This document shows, one piece after another, positions 52,226 through 62,352 of a DNA stretch of 64,000 nt; position 1 is the first letter of the stretch; every line of letters starts with the position of its first letter. This DNA is from Roseibium sp. MMSF_3544. Its GTDB lineage: Bacteria; Pseudomonadota; Alphaproteobacteria; Rhizobiales; Stappiaceae. The notes under the pieces were generated by a model. That model was given only the letters and a program-made list of their open reading frames with translations. It had not been told where the DNA came from and searched no databases. A program made the position numbers and the translations under genes. Location: positions 1 through 64,000 of the forward strand of contig NZ_JASHKA010000023.1 in NCBI RefSeq assembly GCF_030732845.1. The letters are read 5' to 3'.

Positions 52226-53063
52226 CGTAAGCCCCTTTCACGCCAAGAACAGGAGCAAATATGTCGGTGTCTGCAGCCAGTTGGTTCGGCAGTATGGGTC
52301 GAGATTGCCAGTGGCCATCAGAATCCGTAATTGCCTGAACGAAGTCTGCTCTGACGAACTTGAACCGATCCAGAACGTAGTCTTCGTCTTCAGACTTTAC
52401 GTAAAGTCCTTCGGCAAGATCCGTGTCTTCCGTCTGCCGCTCGACCATGTCGAGCCGGTTTTTCGACGCCTCGGCCGATCGTTCCAGTTCGTTTCGCCAG
52501 CCGGCGGACTTGTACAGCGAAGGCTTTATGAGCCGGCGCAGGTCTTCAACCGACGACACCGCTCCCTCGTGAAGGACCGGGACAGGCATGACCGGCAGCC
52601 CGCCAAGCACGCGTCTGCGACCGGCAGTGCTCAAGAAACGGCCGGTTTCCCGATCGAATACATCAAATTCAAGAAAGTAGTGCGGCAGCCGGTCATAGAA
52701 GCTGGTGTGCTTCGCATAGAGCCATTCGCCGAACATGATGTAGCGGCGACCGAGCACCTCGCTCAGCGCATTGGCGTGAACGGATGCCCAGGTCTTCAGG
52801 AGATCGAAGTGCCTTTCGCGGTATCCGCCGACCAGAAAATGTCCGCGGCTTTGCAGCCTCAGCGTCCCTTCCGGATCGAACGAAACGGCACAATTGGCAC
52901 CATCTATCTTTTCCTCGATGACAAGAAACTGGTCCGCCAATTCCGCAATCGGCTTGTCGTCCCCAAGATCACCTTCCTGCAGCCGCGACCCTTCCAGGTG
53001 CCGCGTGCGCGGATATTTCAATAATTCCATGATATCGCTCGAAGTTTCCAAGATCCGGGCCAA
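52215..53063 (-). CDS. RNA ligase
   Basis: 282 residues from the TTG at 53063, which has GAGG upstream; the in-frame ATG at 53030 fits the usual family start (MELLKYPRTRHLEGSR) and may be the real one. Nucleotidyltransferase motifs of ATP-dependent RNA ligases are complete: motif I EEKIDGANC with the adenylated Lys, motif III YFLEFDVFD, motif IV AEGLYVK and motif V LDRFKFVR. It would join RNA ends repaired by the kinase/HD protein downstream. Confidence 0.88.
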   Translation of the reverse strand: MARILETSSDIMELLKYPRTRHLEGSRLQEGDLGDDKPIAELADQFLVIEEKIDGANCAVSFDPEGTLRLQSRGHFLVGGYRERHFDLLKTWASVHANALSEVLGRRYIMFGEWLYAKHTSFYDRLPHYFLEFDVFDRETGRFLSTAGRRRVLGGLPVMPVPVLHEGAVSSVEDLRRLIKPSLYKSAGWRNELERSAEASKNRLDMVERQTEDTDLAEGLYVKSEDEDYVLDRFKFVRADFVQAITDSDGHWQSRPILPNQLAADTDIFAPVLGVKGAYDEV

Positions 53064-53352
53064 AGCAACCTCGTCGTCAGCGGACCATTAGAGTCCGTTG
53101 AGCTTGTTGTTGTCTGAAACGTCTGGAATCCTGAATTGCACAAAGAACCGATCCCGTTTGATTGGATCAGCCCGTTTTCAGCAAAGTGATCGAGCGGGTT
53201 ACATTTTTCTGGCTCAAAACATTCGGGTTACTATGCGCTGCGTTATACAGCAATTGGACTGCCACGCAAAGCAGCCCCGCTTTTTTGGCCTGAAAGCAAC
53301 TGGGCTGCGTGACGGAAACAGTGACCCTTTAAAACGCCTTTGCAAGACTGCT

Positions 53353-54009
53353 TCAGGCTGCCGCGCACAAAAACTCGACGATATCCGCAGGCCTCGCAGC
53401 AATCAGGATTGGGCTCTCCGCTTCAAGTTCCTTGCGGCTGCCATAGCCCCAAAGGACACCAATACTGGCCACTTCATTGACATTGGCACCGACAAGGTCG
53501 TGGCTGCGATCTCCGATCATCACGGTCTCGGACGCTGACAATCCCTCTTCTTCGAGAATGTGCGCAATCAGTTCACTCTTGGCGGAGCGATGCCCGCTGA
53601 GCTCGGATCCGTAAACCTTGCCGAAATGCGGCATCATCTCGAAATGATCGACGATCTTGCCGGCATATGCGTGGGGCTTGGACGTGCACACATGCAAGTT
53701 CATTTCCTCGTTCCGCAAGGTTTGCAGCACGCGCGGAATTCCCTCGATAAGCGTGTTTTCGTAGAGGCCGGTGACAGTGTAACGCTCTCTGTAAAATGCC
53801 ACAGCCCTGTCAAGCTCTGTGCGCTCGCCTGTGTTCAACAGAGTTTCGAAACTGTCCCAAAGCGGCGGACCAATACACCAACGAAGGTCTTCACCTTCCG
53901 GAACCGCCGCCCCCATCTTTCCCAGAGCGTACTGGATCGATCTGGTGATCCCGTCGAAGGGGTCGGTCAGCGTGCCGTCAAGATCAAATAGAACGGTCGA
54001 AAACGCCAT
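53353..54009 (-). CDS. HAD-superfamily phosphatase, phosphoglycolate phosphatase-like
   Basis: 218 residues. HAD motifs are FDLDGTLTDP (nucleophile Asp), VCTSKPHAYA (Thr/Ser), GHRSAKSELI (Lys) and VMIGDRSHDLVGA (acidic pair). The cap is of class C1. It resembles phosphoglycolate phosphatase and PgmB-like enzymes; the substrate is not fixed. Downstream of pccA on the same strand. Confidence 0.88.
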   Translation of the reverse strand: MAFSTVLFDLDGTLTDPFDGITRSIQYALGKMGAAVPEGEDLRWCIGPPLWDSFETLLNTGERTELDRAVAFYRERYTVTGLYENTLIEGIPRVLQTLRNEEMNLHVCTSKPHAYAGKIVDHFEMMPHFGKVYGSELSGHRSAKSELIAHILEEEGLSASETVMIGDRSHDLVGANVNEVASIGVLWGYGSRKELEAESPILIAARPADIVEFLCAAA

Positions 54010-54105
54010 GAAGGCTTCCTTGCTTGAAAAAATAAAACGGCCCGGGACGTGGTGTCACAGGCCGCTTCAATACCTTTGGACCTGAAGTCCCGTCAATTCT
54101 CCGGA

Positions 54106-56118
54106 TCAGGAAAACTCCATAATGACCGCGTCCACTGCAAGGCTGTCTCCCGGCGCTGCCTTGATTGCTGACACGACGCAATCCCGCTCGGCCTTAAGGA
54201 CATTTTCCATCTTCATCGCCTCGACCACAGCGAGCTGCTCACCGGCCTTGACCTCTTGCCCTTCTTCGACGGCAATCGACACAACGAGCCCCGGCATCGG
54301 ACACAGCAGCATCTTGGAGGTGTCGGGCGGCACTTTTTCGGGCATGAGCTGATCAAGTTCGGCGACACGCGGTGTCAGAACATTGGCCGTGACGGAATAG
54401 CCCTGCCAGTCAAGGCGATACCCGCCTGTTACAGGACGCACCTGAACCGTCACATCCTGATTGCCGACCTTTCCGGACCAGAGCACATCGCCCGGGCTCC
54501 ATTCCGATTCGACATTTACTACTGGTCCATCACCGATTGCGACATCAAGCTCCACCGGCGTGCCGGGATATCCGGCAGCGATGCGGATCGGCACATATGC
54601 CTTGTCGAGCTTTATCACCCAGTCCTCCCGGATCGCTCCGGAATGCGGCCTGAGGCGTCCCGGCAGGTGATCAAGGCGCTCGCGTTCCAACGCTCCCATG
54701 GAGAGCGCTACGGCGGCGAGAACCGAATAGGCCGCTTCGTCCGGAACAGCAGGCAAGAACCCATCCGGATATTCATCAGCAATGAAACTCGTGGCAAGTT
54801 CGCCCGAGCGCCAGCGAGGGTGATTCATCAATGCCGTCAGGAACGGAACATTGTGCTGAATTCCGTCGACATAAAACGCATCGAGCGCGGCGCTCATGCC
54901 GTCAATTGCCTGTTCGCGCGTGGGTGCGTGCGTGATCAGCTTAGCAATCATCGGGTCATAGAACATTGAAATTTCCGATCCCTCGACCACACCGGTGTCG
55001 TTTCGGATCGTCAGCTCTTCCGCGTCGATTTCTTCCGGCGGCTGATACCGCACCAGGCGGCCAATTGACGGAAGGAAATTGCGATAGGGATCTTCCGCGT
55101 AGATCCGGCTTTCGACCGACCAGCCATTCAATTTGACGTCGTCCTGAGAGATCGTGAGTTCTTCGCCCGCAGCAACCCGGATCATCTGCTCGACAAGATC
55201 GACGCCCGTGATCAATTCGGTGACCGGATGTTCGACCTGAAGGCGGGTGTTCATCTCCAGGAAGAAGAAACTCTTGTCTTGTCCGGCAACGAATTCGACG
55301 GTGCCGGCGCTGTCATAGTCGACCGCCTTTGCAAGGGCGACGGCCTGTTCGCCCATCTTGCGGCGCGTTTCTTCGTCCAGAAGCGGCGACGGTGCTTCTT
55401 CGATGACCTTCTGGTTCCGGCGCTGAATGGAACACTCGCGCTCGCCAAGGTAAATCGCGTTGCCGTGCTTGTCGCCGAGCACCTGGATTTCGATGTGGCG
55501 CGGGTTTTCAATGAACTTTTCGACAAAGACCCGGTCGTCGCCGAAGGATGACGCTGCTTCCGATTTCGACCGGGCGTAGCCGTCCATGACCTCGTCAGCG
55601 TTCCAGGCGATCCGCATGCCCTTGCCGCCACCGCCGGCCGACGCCTTGATCATGACCGGGTAACCGATGTCCTTCGCAATCTGGACGGCTTGTTCGGGCG
55701 ACTCGATAACCCCCAGATATCCAGGAACGGTGCTGACTTTCGCATCATTGGCGAATTTCTTGGATTCGATCTTGTCGCCCATCGCTTCGATTGCGCGCGG
55801 ATTGGGGCCGATCCAGACGATCCCCTCCTTTGCCAGCGCTTCGGGAAAGCTTGAACGCTCTGACAAAAAGCCGTAGCCCGGGTGCACCGCTTCTGCGCCG
55901 GTCTCCTTGCAGGCAGCGATGATCTTGTCCGCAACCAGATAGGACTCCGCCGCAGCAGCAGGGCCGATATGTACAGCTTCATCCGCCATTTCGACATGAA
56001 GCGCGTCCCTGTCGGCATCCGAATAAACGGCAACAGTCTTGATCCCCATGCGACGCGCGGTTTTCATGACGCGGCATGCGATCTCACCCCGGTTGGCAAC
56101 AAGAATTTTCGAGAACAT
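54106..56118 (-). CDS. pccA: Propionyl-CoA carboxylase, biotin-containing alpha subunit
   Basis: 670 residues. Biotin carboxylase domain with ASAGGGGKGMRIAW, RHIEIQVLGDKHGNAIYLGERECSIQRRNQKVIEEAP and FLEMNTRLQVEHPVTE. A linker (BT) region follows, then a C-terminal biotinyl domain with the EAMKMEN site. With PccB it turns propionyl-CoA into methylmalonyl-CoA. PccA and PccB genes are here split by a plus-strand secreted-protein gene. Confidence 0.93.
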   Translation of the reverse strand: MFSKILVANRGEIACRVMKTARRMGIKTVAVYSDADRDALHVEMADEAVHIGPAAAAESYLVADKIIAACKETGAEAVHPGYGFLSERSSFPEALAKEGIVWIGPNPRAIEAMGDKIESKKFANDAKVSTVPGYLGVIESPEQAVQIAKDIGYPVMIKASAGGGGKGMRIAWNADEVMDGYARSKSEAASSFGDDRVFVEKFIENPRHIEIQVLGDKHGNAIYLGERECSIQRRNQKVIEEAPSPLLDEETRRKMGEQAVALAKAVDYDSAGTVEFVAGQDKSFFFLEMNTRLQVEHPVTELITGVDLVEQMIRVAAGEELTISQDDVKLNGWSVESRIYAEDPYRNFLPSIGRLVRYQPPEEIDAEELTIRNDTGVVEGSEISMFYDPMIAKLITHAPTREQAIDGMSAALDAFYVDGIQHNVPFLTALMNHPRWRSGELATSFIADEYPDGFLPAVPDEAAYSVLAAVALSMGALERERLDHLPGRLRPHSGAIREDWVIKLDKAYVPIRIAAGYPGTPVELDVAIGDGPVVNVESEWSPGDVLWSGKVGNQDVTVQVRPVTGGYRLDWQGYSVTANVLTPRVAELDQLMPEKVPPDTSKMLLCPMPGLVVSIAVEEGQEVKAGEQLAVVEAMKMENVLKAERDCVVSAIKAAPGDSLAVDAVIMEFS

Positions 56119-56511
56119 TTATTTTCACCCAGCTGGATCGTTTGTTTGTTTGTAGGCTGCGGGTGAAACCGGCGCAACTTATCCAAAGGGCGAGAGTTGG
56201 ATTTGCTGATGCGTGGAACTTGGCGAATATCGAACCGGTAAAACCTGCTCCTGAAGTGCCATTTCACCCACGCATTCCACATCGTGATACCATCGCGCGT
56301 GATCAAAGGTTGGCACACCCGCGACCTGCCGCTGGTTTCCTTTCCCGTGAATGATGATTTCTGTGGTGTCGATCACAACGGCTACACAATGCCTGCAGCA
56401 CACTTGGATGTGTAACGCGCCTTACCGCAGGTGCACCTGAATATTACGAGGGTACCTACCCTGGGCTGGGCCGATCTTGTTTGGAAAACCCAGACATCAA
56501 TGGAGCCAAAG
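56119..56511. other. Intergenic region between pccA and the secreted-protein gene
   Basis: About 390 bp. Minus-strand frames through it (such as IDTTEIIIHGKGNQRQ) loosely recall transposase fragments, but I cannot support that. No clear terminator. Confidence 0.35.
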
Positions 56512-56823
56512 ATGAAAAACCGCCAATTTGCAACCGCAGCCTTCGTGCTCGGCAGCCTGTTTCTGACAACCGCAGCTGAAGCCAGACCGGATCTGCGCCA
56601 AATGTCATGCAATCAGGCACAAAACCTTGTCAGGCAGCACGGCGCAGTCGTGTTCACCACCGGCCAGTACACATATTCCATGTTCGTTTCGAACCGGAGT
56701 TACTGCGACTACAATCAGGAACTTTTCATTCAGTACGGCCCGACCCGCGACAATCGCCAATGCCCGGTTGCCTATCAGTGCAAAGAGCCTCTGTTTCCGC
56801 GTGGCTTCAATCGCTGGCGCTGA
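56512..56823 (+). CDS. Small secreted protein of unknown function
   Basis: 103 residues from the ATG at 56512 (GGAG close upstream; ATG 56500 is also possible). A signal peptide (MKNRQFATAAFVLGSLFLTTAAEA) precedes a mature part of about 80 residues with four cysteines (MSCNQAQNL, SYCDYNQE, QCPVAYQC), which could form two disulfides. I know this pattern as a conserved small family of Rhizobiales without function. It lies between pccB and pccA on the opposite strand; a hairpin (CGGGCCGG/CCGGCCCG) follows at 56831. Confidence 0.75.
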   Translation: MKNRQFATAAFVLGSLFLTTAAEARPDLRQMSCNQAQNLVRQHGAVVFTTGQYTYSMFVSNRSYCDYNQELFIQYGPTRDNRQCPVAYQCKEPLFPRGFNRWR

Positions 56824-56889
56824 TGCAATACGGGCCGGAAAACCCGGCCCGAAGTCGTCATGATGACGAACTGCTTCGACCCTCAGGTC

Positions 56890-58422
56890 TCAAAGCGGAA
56901 TGTTGTCGTGCTTCTTCCAAGGCGTTTCGACCTTTTTGGTGCGCAGCAACTCCAGGGCTTTTGCGACCCGCCGCCGCGTTGAATGAGGCCGGATCACATC
57001 ATCGATGTATCCGCGTTCGGCAGCAACGAACGGGTTCGCAAAGCGGTCTTCATAGTCTTTCGTCCGTTTCGCGATCTTGTCCGGATCACCCAGTTCGGAC
57101 CGATAGAGAATTTCAACTGCTCCCTTGGCACCCATCACGGCAATTTCGGCACTTGGCCAGGCATAATTGATGTCGCCGCCGATATGCTTTGAACTCATCA
57201 CGTCATAGGCGCCGCCATAGGCCTTTCGGGTGATCACGGTCACTTTTGGGACGGTGGCTTCCGTGAACGCAAACAGCAGCTTTGCGCCATGTTTGATCAA
57301 TCCGCCATATTCCTGCGACGTCCCGGGAAGGAACCCTGGAACATCCACAAAAGTGAGGATCGGAATACCGAAGCAATCACAGAACCGGACAAACCTGGAA
57401 GCCTTGCGGCTGGCATCGGAATCCAGAACACCGGCAAGAACCATCGGTTGATTGGCAACGATCCCGACGGTCCGGCCTTCAATGCGTCCAAACCCGGTGA
57501 TGATATTGCCTGCAAAGCTCTTCTGAATCTCGAAGAAGTCCCCCTCATCCACGGTCTTCAGCACAAGCTCGCGCATGTCGTAGGGCTTGTTGGGGTTGTC
57601 GGGGATCAGCGTGTCGAGGCTCATGTCGATCCGGTCTGGATCGTCGTGATTGGTCAGTTCGGGAAGGTCTGCCTGGTTGTTCATCGGTAGAAAATCGATC
57701 ATCCGACGCATTTCCAGCAAGGCTTCGATATCATTGTCGAAGGCACCGTCCGCGATCGAAGATTTTGTTGTGTGGATTGACGCTCCACCTAGTTCTTCTG
57801 CGGTGACCGTCTCGTTGGTCACGGTCTTGACCACATCCGGACCGGTAACGAACATGTAGGACGTATCGCGGACCATGAAGATAAAGTCGGTCATCGCGGG
57901 ACAATAAACGTCACCACCTGCACATGGTCCCATGATCAGGGAAATCTGCGGAATAACGCCCGAGGCCAGGACGTTACGACGAAACACTTCTCCGTAGCCG
58001 CCCAGGGCCGCGACACCTTCCTGAATTCGAGCACCGCCGGCGTCAAACAGACCGATAACCGGTGCACGGTTCTGAAGCGCCATGTCCTGCAACTTGGTGA
58101 TCTTTTCCGCGTGCGCCTCGGACAAGGAACCGCCGAACACCGTGAAATCCTTGGAGAACACGTAGACCGTCCGGCCGTTGACGGTACCCCAGCCGGTTAC
58201 CACGCCGTCGCCCGGGATATGCTGTTCCGCCATCCCGAAATCCGTGCAGCGGTGCTGCTTGAACATGTCGAATTCTTCGAAGGAGCCTTCGTCGAGCAGA
58301 ACCTCGATGCGTTCGCGCGCCGTCAGCTTTCCCTTGGAATGCTGACTGTCGATGCGCCGTTGACCGCCACCGAGCCGAGCCGTCTCGCGGCGTTGTTCCA
58401 ATTCGGCCAGAACTTCTTTCAT
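56890..58422 (-). CDS. pccB: Propionyl-CoA carboxylase beta subunit
   Basis: 510 residues, full carboxyltransferase. Marks include [50 protein letters not shown], the [19 protein letters not shown] segment, and [23 protein letters not shown], as in propionyl-CoA rather than methylcrotonyl-CoA carboxylases. Acts with PccA. Confidence 0.94.
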   Translation of the reverse strand: MKEVLAELEQRRETARLGGGQRRIDSQHSKGKLTARERIEVLLDEGSFEEFDMFKQHRCTDFGMAEQHIPGDGVVTGWGTVNGRTVYVFSKDFTVFGGSLSEAHAEKITKLQDMALQNRAPVIGLFDAGGARIQEGVAALGGYGEVFRRNVLASGVIPQISLIMGPCAGGDVYCPAMTDFIFMVRDTSYMFVTGPDVVKTVTNETVTAEELGGASIHTTKSSIADGAFDNDIEALLEMRRMIDFLPMNNQADLPELTNHDDPDRIDMSLDTLIPDNPNKPYDMRELVLKTVDEGDFFEIQKSFAGNIITGFGRIEGRTVGIVANQPMVLAGVLDSDASRKASRFVRFCDCFGIPILTFVDVPGFLPGTSQEYGGLIKHGAKLLFAFTEATVPKVTVITRKAYGGAYDVMSSKHIGGDINYAWPSAEIAVMGAKGAVEILYRSELGDPDKIAKRTKDYEDRFANPFVAAERGYIDDVIRPHSTRRRVAKALELLRTKKVETPWKKHDNIPL

Positions 58423-58694
58423 GCGGTCCTCCAGTTCCCAGTCTGTTCAGGCCGTACCATGAACCAACTGTGAGGCATAGTCAGCACAAGGGCTTAGGAA
58501 CCGTCTGCGCGGGTCTAACCAGAAGAAACTGGGCAAGAAATGATTTGCAACACATCCCGTGAGGTAATTTTCTAGTATTCTTGGTTCCCGGCAAAGGTGC
58601 TTTTCATACCTGCCAGCCTGAATAACACTTTGGAATTTTCGAAATAATTCAGACCATTACGGCCGTTTCTCCGGGCCGAAAGAGAGGTTTTTCG

Positions 58695-59699
58695 ATGTCT
58701 TTATACAATCCAGACACCACTTGGATCGCCCTCTTGGGCGGAGGTTTTTCCGGTTCGGTACTTGCCGGGGGCAGTGTTTTTCAATTCGATCTCTGGAACA
58801 TGGGAAGCAAACGCCTTCCCGTACAAGTGCTCGTCGTCGGAAAACGAGCGGGCCTCATGGCAGAAGTCGGAACCGCATTTGCCTTGCTGCTGGTGACTGG
58901 ATGCAAGTCCGCAAGGGAGATGAACGGTATCACATCGTCCGGGGTCGATTGGGAAGCGTCACTTGTCGGCGACCTAGACGCAGGTATCAAGTCGGGCGCT
59001 AAGTTGTTCAAGGAAGTCATGAAGCACGCCGGCAAGAAGACCGGCGACTGGGCCCTTCAGGAATCGGGCAAGAGGCTGGCCCAATGGATTACCAATGATC
59101 TCGGCGTCGTGCAGCCGGGTCCTCAGTTTAATCTGCTGCCTACGCCGCTTTCGGTTTCTGCCGGCGCAGGCATCTTTTACGAATGGCAGACACTCTATCT
59201 TCTCGATAATGAGATCGGCTGGAATTACATTTCACCAAAGTATTCGGTCGAGAACCGGTCGGGATCCGTCTACATGCAAATGAAGGACATTCCGGTCAAG
59301 GACGGAACAACAATCCATCTCGGCTTTGGTGTTTCGGAATGGCTTTCCATTGATCCGAATATTCGATGGGCCTCAACACGAACCGGGCCCCGGATCGGCC
59401 GAAGCAAGTTGCATATCGAATGCACAGTCTATGGAGGCGTGCTTTACGAATCCCGCAGCAGGAACAGTGAGCCCGGCATCAATCTCAGTCAGCTCCAGCC
59501 TGCGGGCCGCAGCGAAGCCGGCATGCTGACCGTGACGCAGACGAAGGAAGTTGCCAAGAACGGGAAGCTGACCATTTATCCGCGCATTTTCAAGTTCACC
59601 AACTATCCCTACTGGAGCGCGGACGACACCATGACCGTTCATGTTGATGCGCAAGGCAGGTTCACGAAGGTAGACGGCTCGTCAGGCTATCGGGACTAG
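58695..59699 (+). CDS. Protein of unknown function
   Basis: 334 residues, ATG with GAGAGG upstream. The N-terminal segment (TTWIALLGGGFSGSVLAGGSVFQFDLW) is Gly-rich and hydrophobic. A helical middle (LDAGIKSGAKLFKEVMKHAGKKTGDWALQESGKRLAQWI) leads to a beta-rich C-terminal half. There is no clear signal peptide and no family I recognise. It stands alone with long non-coding flanks; a GAGCGGAC/GTCCGCTC hairpin lies about 70 bp after the stop. Confidence 0.7.
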   Translation: MSLYNPDTTWIALLGGGFSGSVLAGGSVFQFDLWNMGSKRLPVQVLVVGKRAGLMAEVGTAFALLLVTGCKSAREMNGITSSGVDWEASLVGDLDAGIKSGAKLFKEVMKHAGKKTGDWALQESGKRLAQWITNDLGVVQPGPQFNLLPTPLSVSAGAGIFYEWQTLYLLDNEIGWNYISPKYSVENRSGSVYMQMKDIPVKDGTTIHLGFGVSEWLSIDPNIRWASTRTGPRIGRSKLHIECTVYGGVLYESRSRNSEPGINLSQLQPAGRSEAGMLTVTQTKEVAKNGKLTIYPRIFKFTNYPYWSADDTMTVHVDAQGRFTKVDGSSGYRD

Positions 59700-59943
59700 G
59701 AACGCGACTTGAGACTGACGTTAGGTCAGCTAAAGAATGGCTGAATCCATTTGAACGAACGAGGAAAGAGCGGACCAGGCGTCCGCTCGCAGACGCCGCC
59801 AAATAACGGCGCGCCGCTTTGTCAACGTCGGTTTTTCACATAACTGCCTAACCTCTAGGCAAATGCGGCGCGATATTGTTCTTTGACACACCTAAGAATT
59901 TTGCCATGATTGCCAAAGACCAAAACAATACAAAGGGGAGGCA

Positions 59944-61368
59944 ATGGCGGACGATCGGTCTTTCTTCAACGAAATGCTCGATGATACCGGCGGTCCACGC
60001 TCGCCTTATTCAAGGCTTGCCGACTGGCTCGAGGACAAGCCCCCAAACTTCCTGACAAAGAAAAGCCGCGACGCCGAGACGATTTTTCGCCGCCTTGGCA
60101 TTACTTTTGCGGTTTATGGCGCAGAAGAAGCGACGGAACGCCTGATACCGTTCGACCCCATCCCGCGCATCATATCGGCTTCGGAGTGGCGCCGCCTGTC
60201 GGCTGGCATAGACCAGCGTGTGCGCGCACTGAACGCTTTCATGCACGATATCTATCATCGTCAGGAAATCCTGCGTGCGGGCCGCATTCCGGCGAATCTC
60301 ATTCTTCAAAATGAAGCGTTTCTGCCGGAAATGGCTGGGTTCACACCCGCACGAAAGGTCTATGCCCACATTATCGGCACGGACCTTGTTCGTGTTTCCG
60401 AAAACGAGTTCTACGTCCTGGAGGACAACACGCGCACCCCTTCCGGTGTCTCCTACATGATGGAGAACCGCGAAACCATGATGCGTCTGTTTCCCGAGCT
60501 GTTTCAGACCCATCGGGTCGCACCTGTTGAACAGTACCCTGAACTTTTGCGCAGAACGCTGGAAAGCGTTGCTCCCGATCCCTCGAAATCGGCGCAGACC
60601 ATCGTTGTCCTAACACCCGGCATCTACAATTCCGCCTATTTTGAGCATGCCTTCCTGGCTGACTCCATGGGCGTTGAACTGGTTGAAGGACGGGACCTGT
60701 TTGTCGACGCCGGCAAGGTCTTCATGCGCACGACCCGCGAACCGGAACAGGTGGACGTTATCTACCGGCGCATCGACGATGCGTTCCTGGATCCCCTCAC
60801 CTTCAATGCGGACAGCATGCTCGGAGTGCCCGGCCTGTTCGATGCCTACAGGGCCGGCAGTGTCACGATCTGCAACGCCCCCGGGACCGGCATCGCCGAC
60901 GACAAGGCGATCTACGCCTATGTTCCAGACATCATAGAATTCTACACCGGGCAAAAACCTATCCTGAACAATGTCCCGACATGGAATTGCTCGCTCGCTG
61001 ACGATCTGGCCTATGTGCTCGACAATCTCGAAGAGATTGTTGTCAAGGAAGTGCATGGATCAGGTGGTTACGGAATGCTCATCGGCCCGACCGCGTCAAA
61101 GCGCGAAATCGCGGAATTCCGAAAGGTTCTGGAAGCAAATCCCTCAAACTACATTGCCCAGCCGACACTGGCCCTGTCAGCCTGTCCCACCCACGTCGCC
61201 TCGGGGGTTGCACCCCGGCACGTGGATTTGCGCCCCTTCGTTCTGATCGGCGACCAGGTACGCATCACCCCGGGCGGGCTGACCCGCGTGGCTCTTAAGA
61301 AAGGATCGCTTGTCGTCAATTCAAGCCAGGGCGGCGGCACCAAGGACACCTGGGTACTCGAGGACTGA
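59944..61368 (+). CDS. Circularly permuted type 2 ATP-grasp protein
   Basis: 474 residues. The CP_ATPgrasp_2 pattern is plain: FYVLEDNTRTPSGVSYMMENRE, the IVVLTPGIYNSAYFEHAFLA segment, NVPTWNCSLADDLAYVLDNLEEIVVKEVHGSGGYGMLIGP (ATP-binding), and RHVDLRPFVL. It is the first gene of the Anbu cluster (alpha-E, transglutaminase and Anbu follow), with a 6-bp gap to the next. Such proteins are thought to form a peptide or amide bond; the product is unknown. Confidence 0.92.
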   Translation: MADDRSFFNEMLDDTGGPRSPYSRLADWLEDKPPNFLTKKSRDAETIFRRLGITFAVYGAEEATERLIPFDPIPRIISASEWRRLSAGIDQRVRALNAFMHDIYHRQEILRAGRIPANLILQNEAFLPEMAGFTPARKVYAHIIGTDLVRVSENEFYVLEDNTRTPSGVSYMMENRETMMRLFPELFQTHRVAPVEQYPELLRRTLESVAPDPSKSAQTIVVLTPGIYNSAYFEHAFLADSMGVELVEGRDLFVDAGKVFMRTTREPEQVDVIYRRIDDAFLDPLTFNADSMLGVPGLFDAYRAGSVTICNAPGTGIADDKAIYAYVPDIIEFYTGQKPILNNVPTWNCSLADDLAYVLDNLEEIVVKEVHGSGGYGMLIGPTASKREIAEFRKVLEANPSNYIAQPTLALSACPTHVASGVAPRHVDLRPFVLIGDQVRITPGGLTRVALKKGSLVVNSSQGGGTKDTWVLED

Positions 61369-61374
61369 CACTTT

Positions 61375-62325
61375 ATGCTCGGAAGAACCGCCTCTTCGCT
61401 GTTTTGGTTGTCTCGATATCACGAGCGCGCCCAGAATGTTGCCCGGCTGCTGGAAGTGGCCTATCGCGGCGCCATCATGTCCCATCGCGGTCAGGAGCAC
61501 GGAACCCATTGGGCATTCGCGCTTGCCTGTTCGGGATGCGAACCGGAATTTACGGAAAAATATGACGACATGAACATCCGGAACGTCGCCGCGTTTCTTA
61601 TGTTTTCCAAGGAGAACCCGGTAAGCGTCCGCAACAGCCTGGAACTTGCCCGCAACAACGCACGGGCCGTGAGAACGGGCATAACCGCCGAACTCTGGGA
61701 AGCAATCAACACGACATGGATTGAGTTTATCGAAGTCAATCCGCAAACCATCACTCAGGAACGTCTGCCGGATTTTCTGGCTTGGGTAAACCAGCGCGCG
61801 CATCTGTTCCGCGGCGCTCTCTTGAACACGATCCTGCGTGACGATGGATACTATTTTTCGCAGATGGGCAATTTTGTGGAGCGGGCGGACAACACCGCGC
61901 GGATCTTGAACACGCAATATTGGGCCCTTCTCCCCGACAGCGACATTGTCGATGACGGATCGGTGGAACGGTATCAGTGGTCAGCTATCCTGAGAGCACT
62001 CTCGGGCCGGCGCAGCTACCGGTTCGCATATCCCAACGCCAGAATGAAGGCTTTCAACATTGCGGAATTTCTAATTCTGAGAAAGGCCATGCCGCGATCC
62101 CTCGCCCATTGCTACAACTGGATTTCGGATACATCGGAAGACCTGGCGCAGCTTTACAGCTCCCGCGAGCCCAGTCTTGATCTGGCAGAATCGATTTCCC
62201 GCGACCTGTCGGAAAAACAGATGCGCGAGATTTATCAGGACGGGCTGCACGAGTTTTTGACCGACTTCATCGGCAAGAACAACCAGTTCGCGCTGCAGCT
62301 TTCGAAAGACTACAATTTTGCCTGA
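61375..62325 (+). CDS. Alpha-E domain protein
   Basis: 316 residues, all-helical. The start MLGRTASSLFWLSRYHERAQNVARLLEVAYR and the later SQMGNFVERADNTARILNTQYW, then RALSGRRSYRFAYPNARMKAFNIAEFLILRKAMPRSLAHC, are the family pattern. Alpha-E proteins accompany the permuted ATP-grasp and a transglutaminase; their role is not established. Confidence 0.9.
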   Translation: MLGRTASSLFWLSRYHERAQNVARLLEVAYRGAIMSHRGQEHGTHWAFALACSGCEPEFTEKYDDMNIRNVAAFLMFSKENPVSVRNSLELARNNARAVRTGITAELWEAINTTWIEFIEVNPQTITQERLPDFLAWVNQRAHLFRGALLNTILRDDGYYFSQMGNFVERADNTARILNTQYWALLPDSDIVDDGSVERYQWSAILRALSGRRSYRFAYPNARMKAFNIAEFLILRKAMPRSLAHCYNWISDTSEDLAQLYSSREPSLDLAESISRDLSEKQMREIYQDGLHEFLTDFIGKNNQFALQLSKDYNFA

Positions 62326-62352
62326 TCAACGAATTCAGCTTTCTGGTGCCGC

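Noticed and set aside
56179-56403. Minus-strand frame recalling a transposase fragment
   Set aside because: The similarity is to a few residues only, with no inverted repeats or catalytic triad visible.
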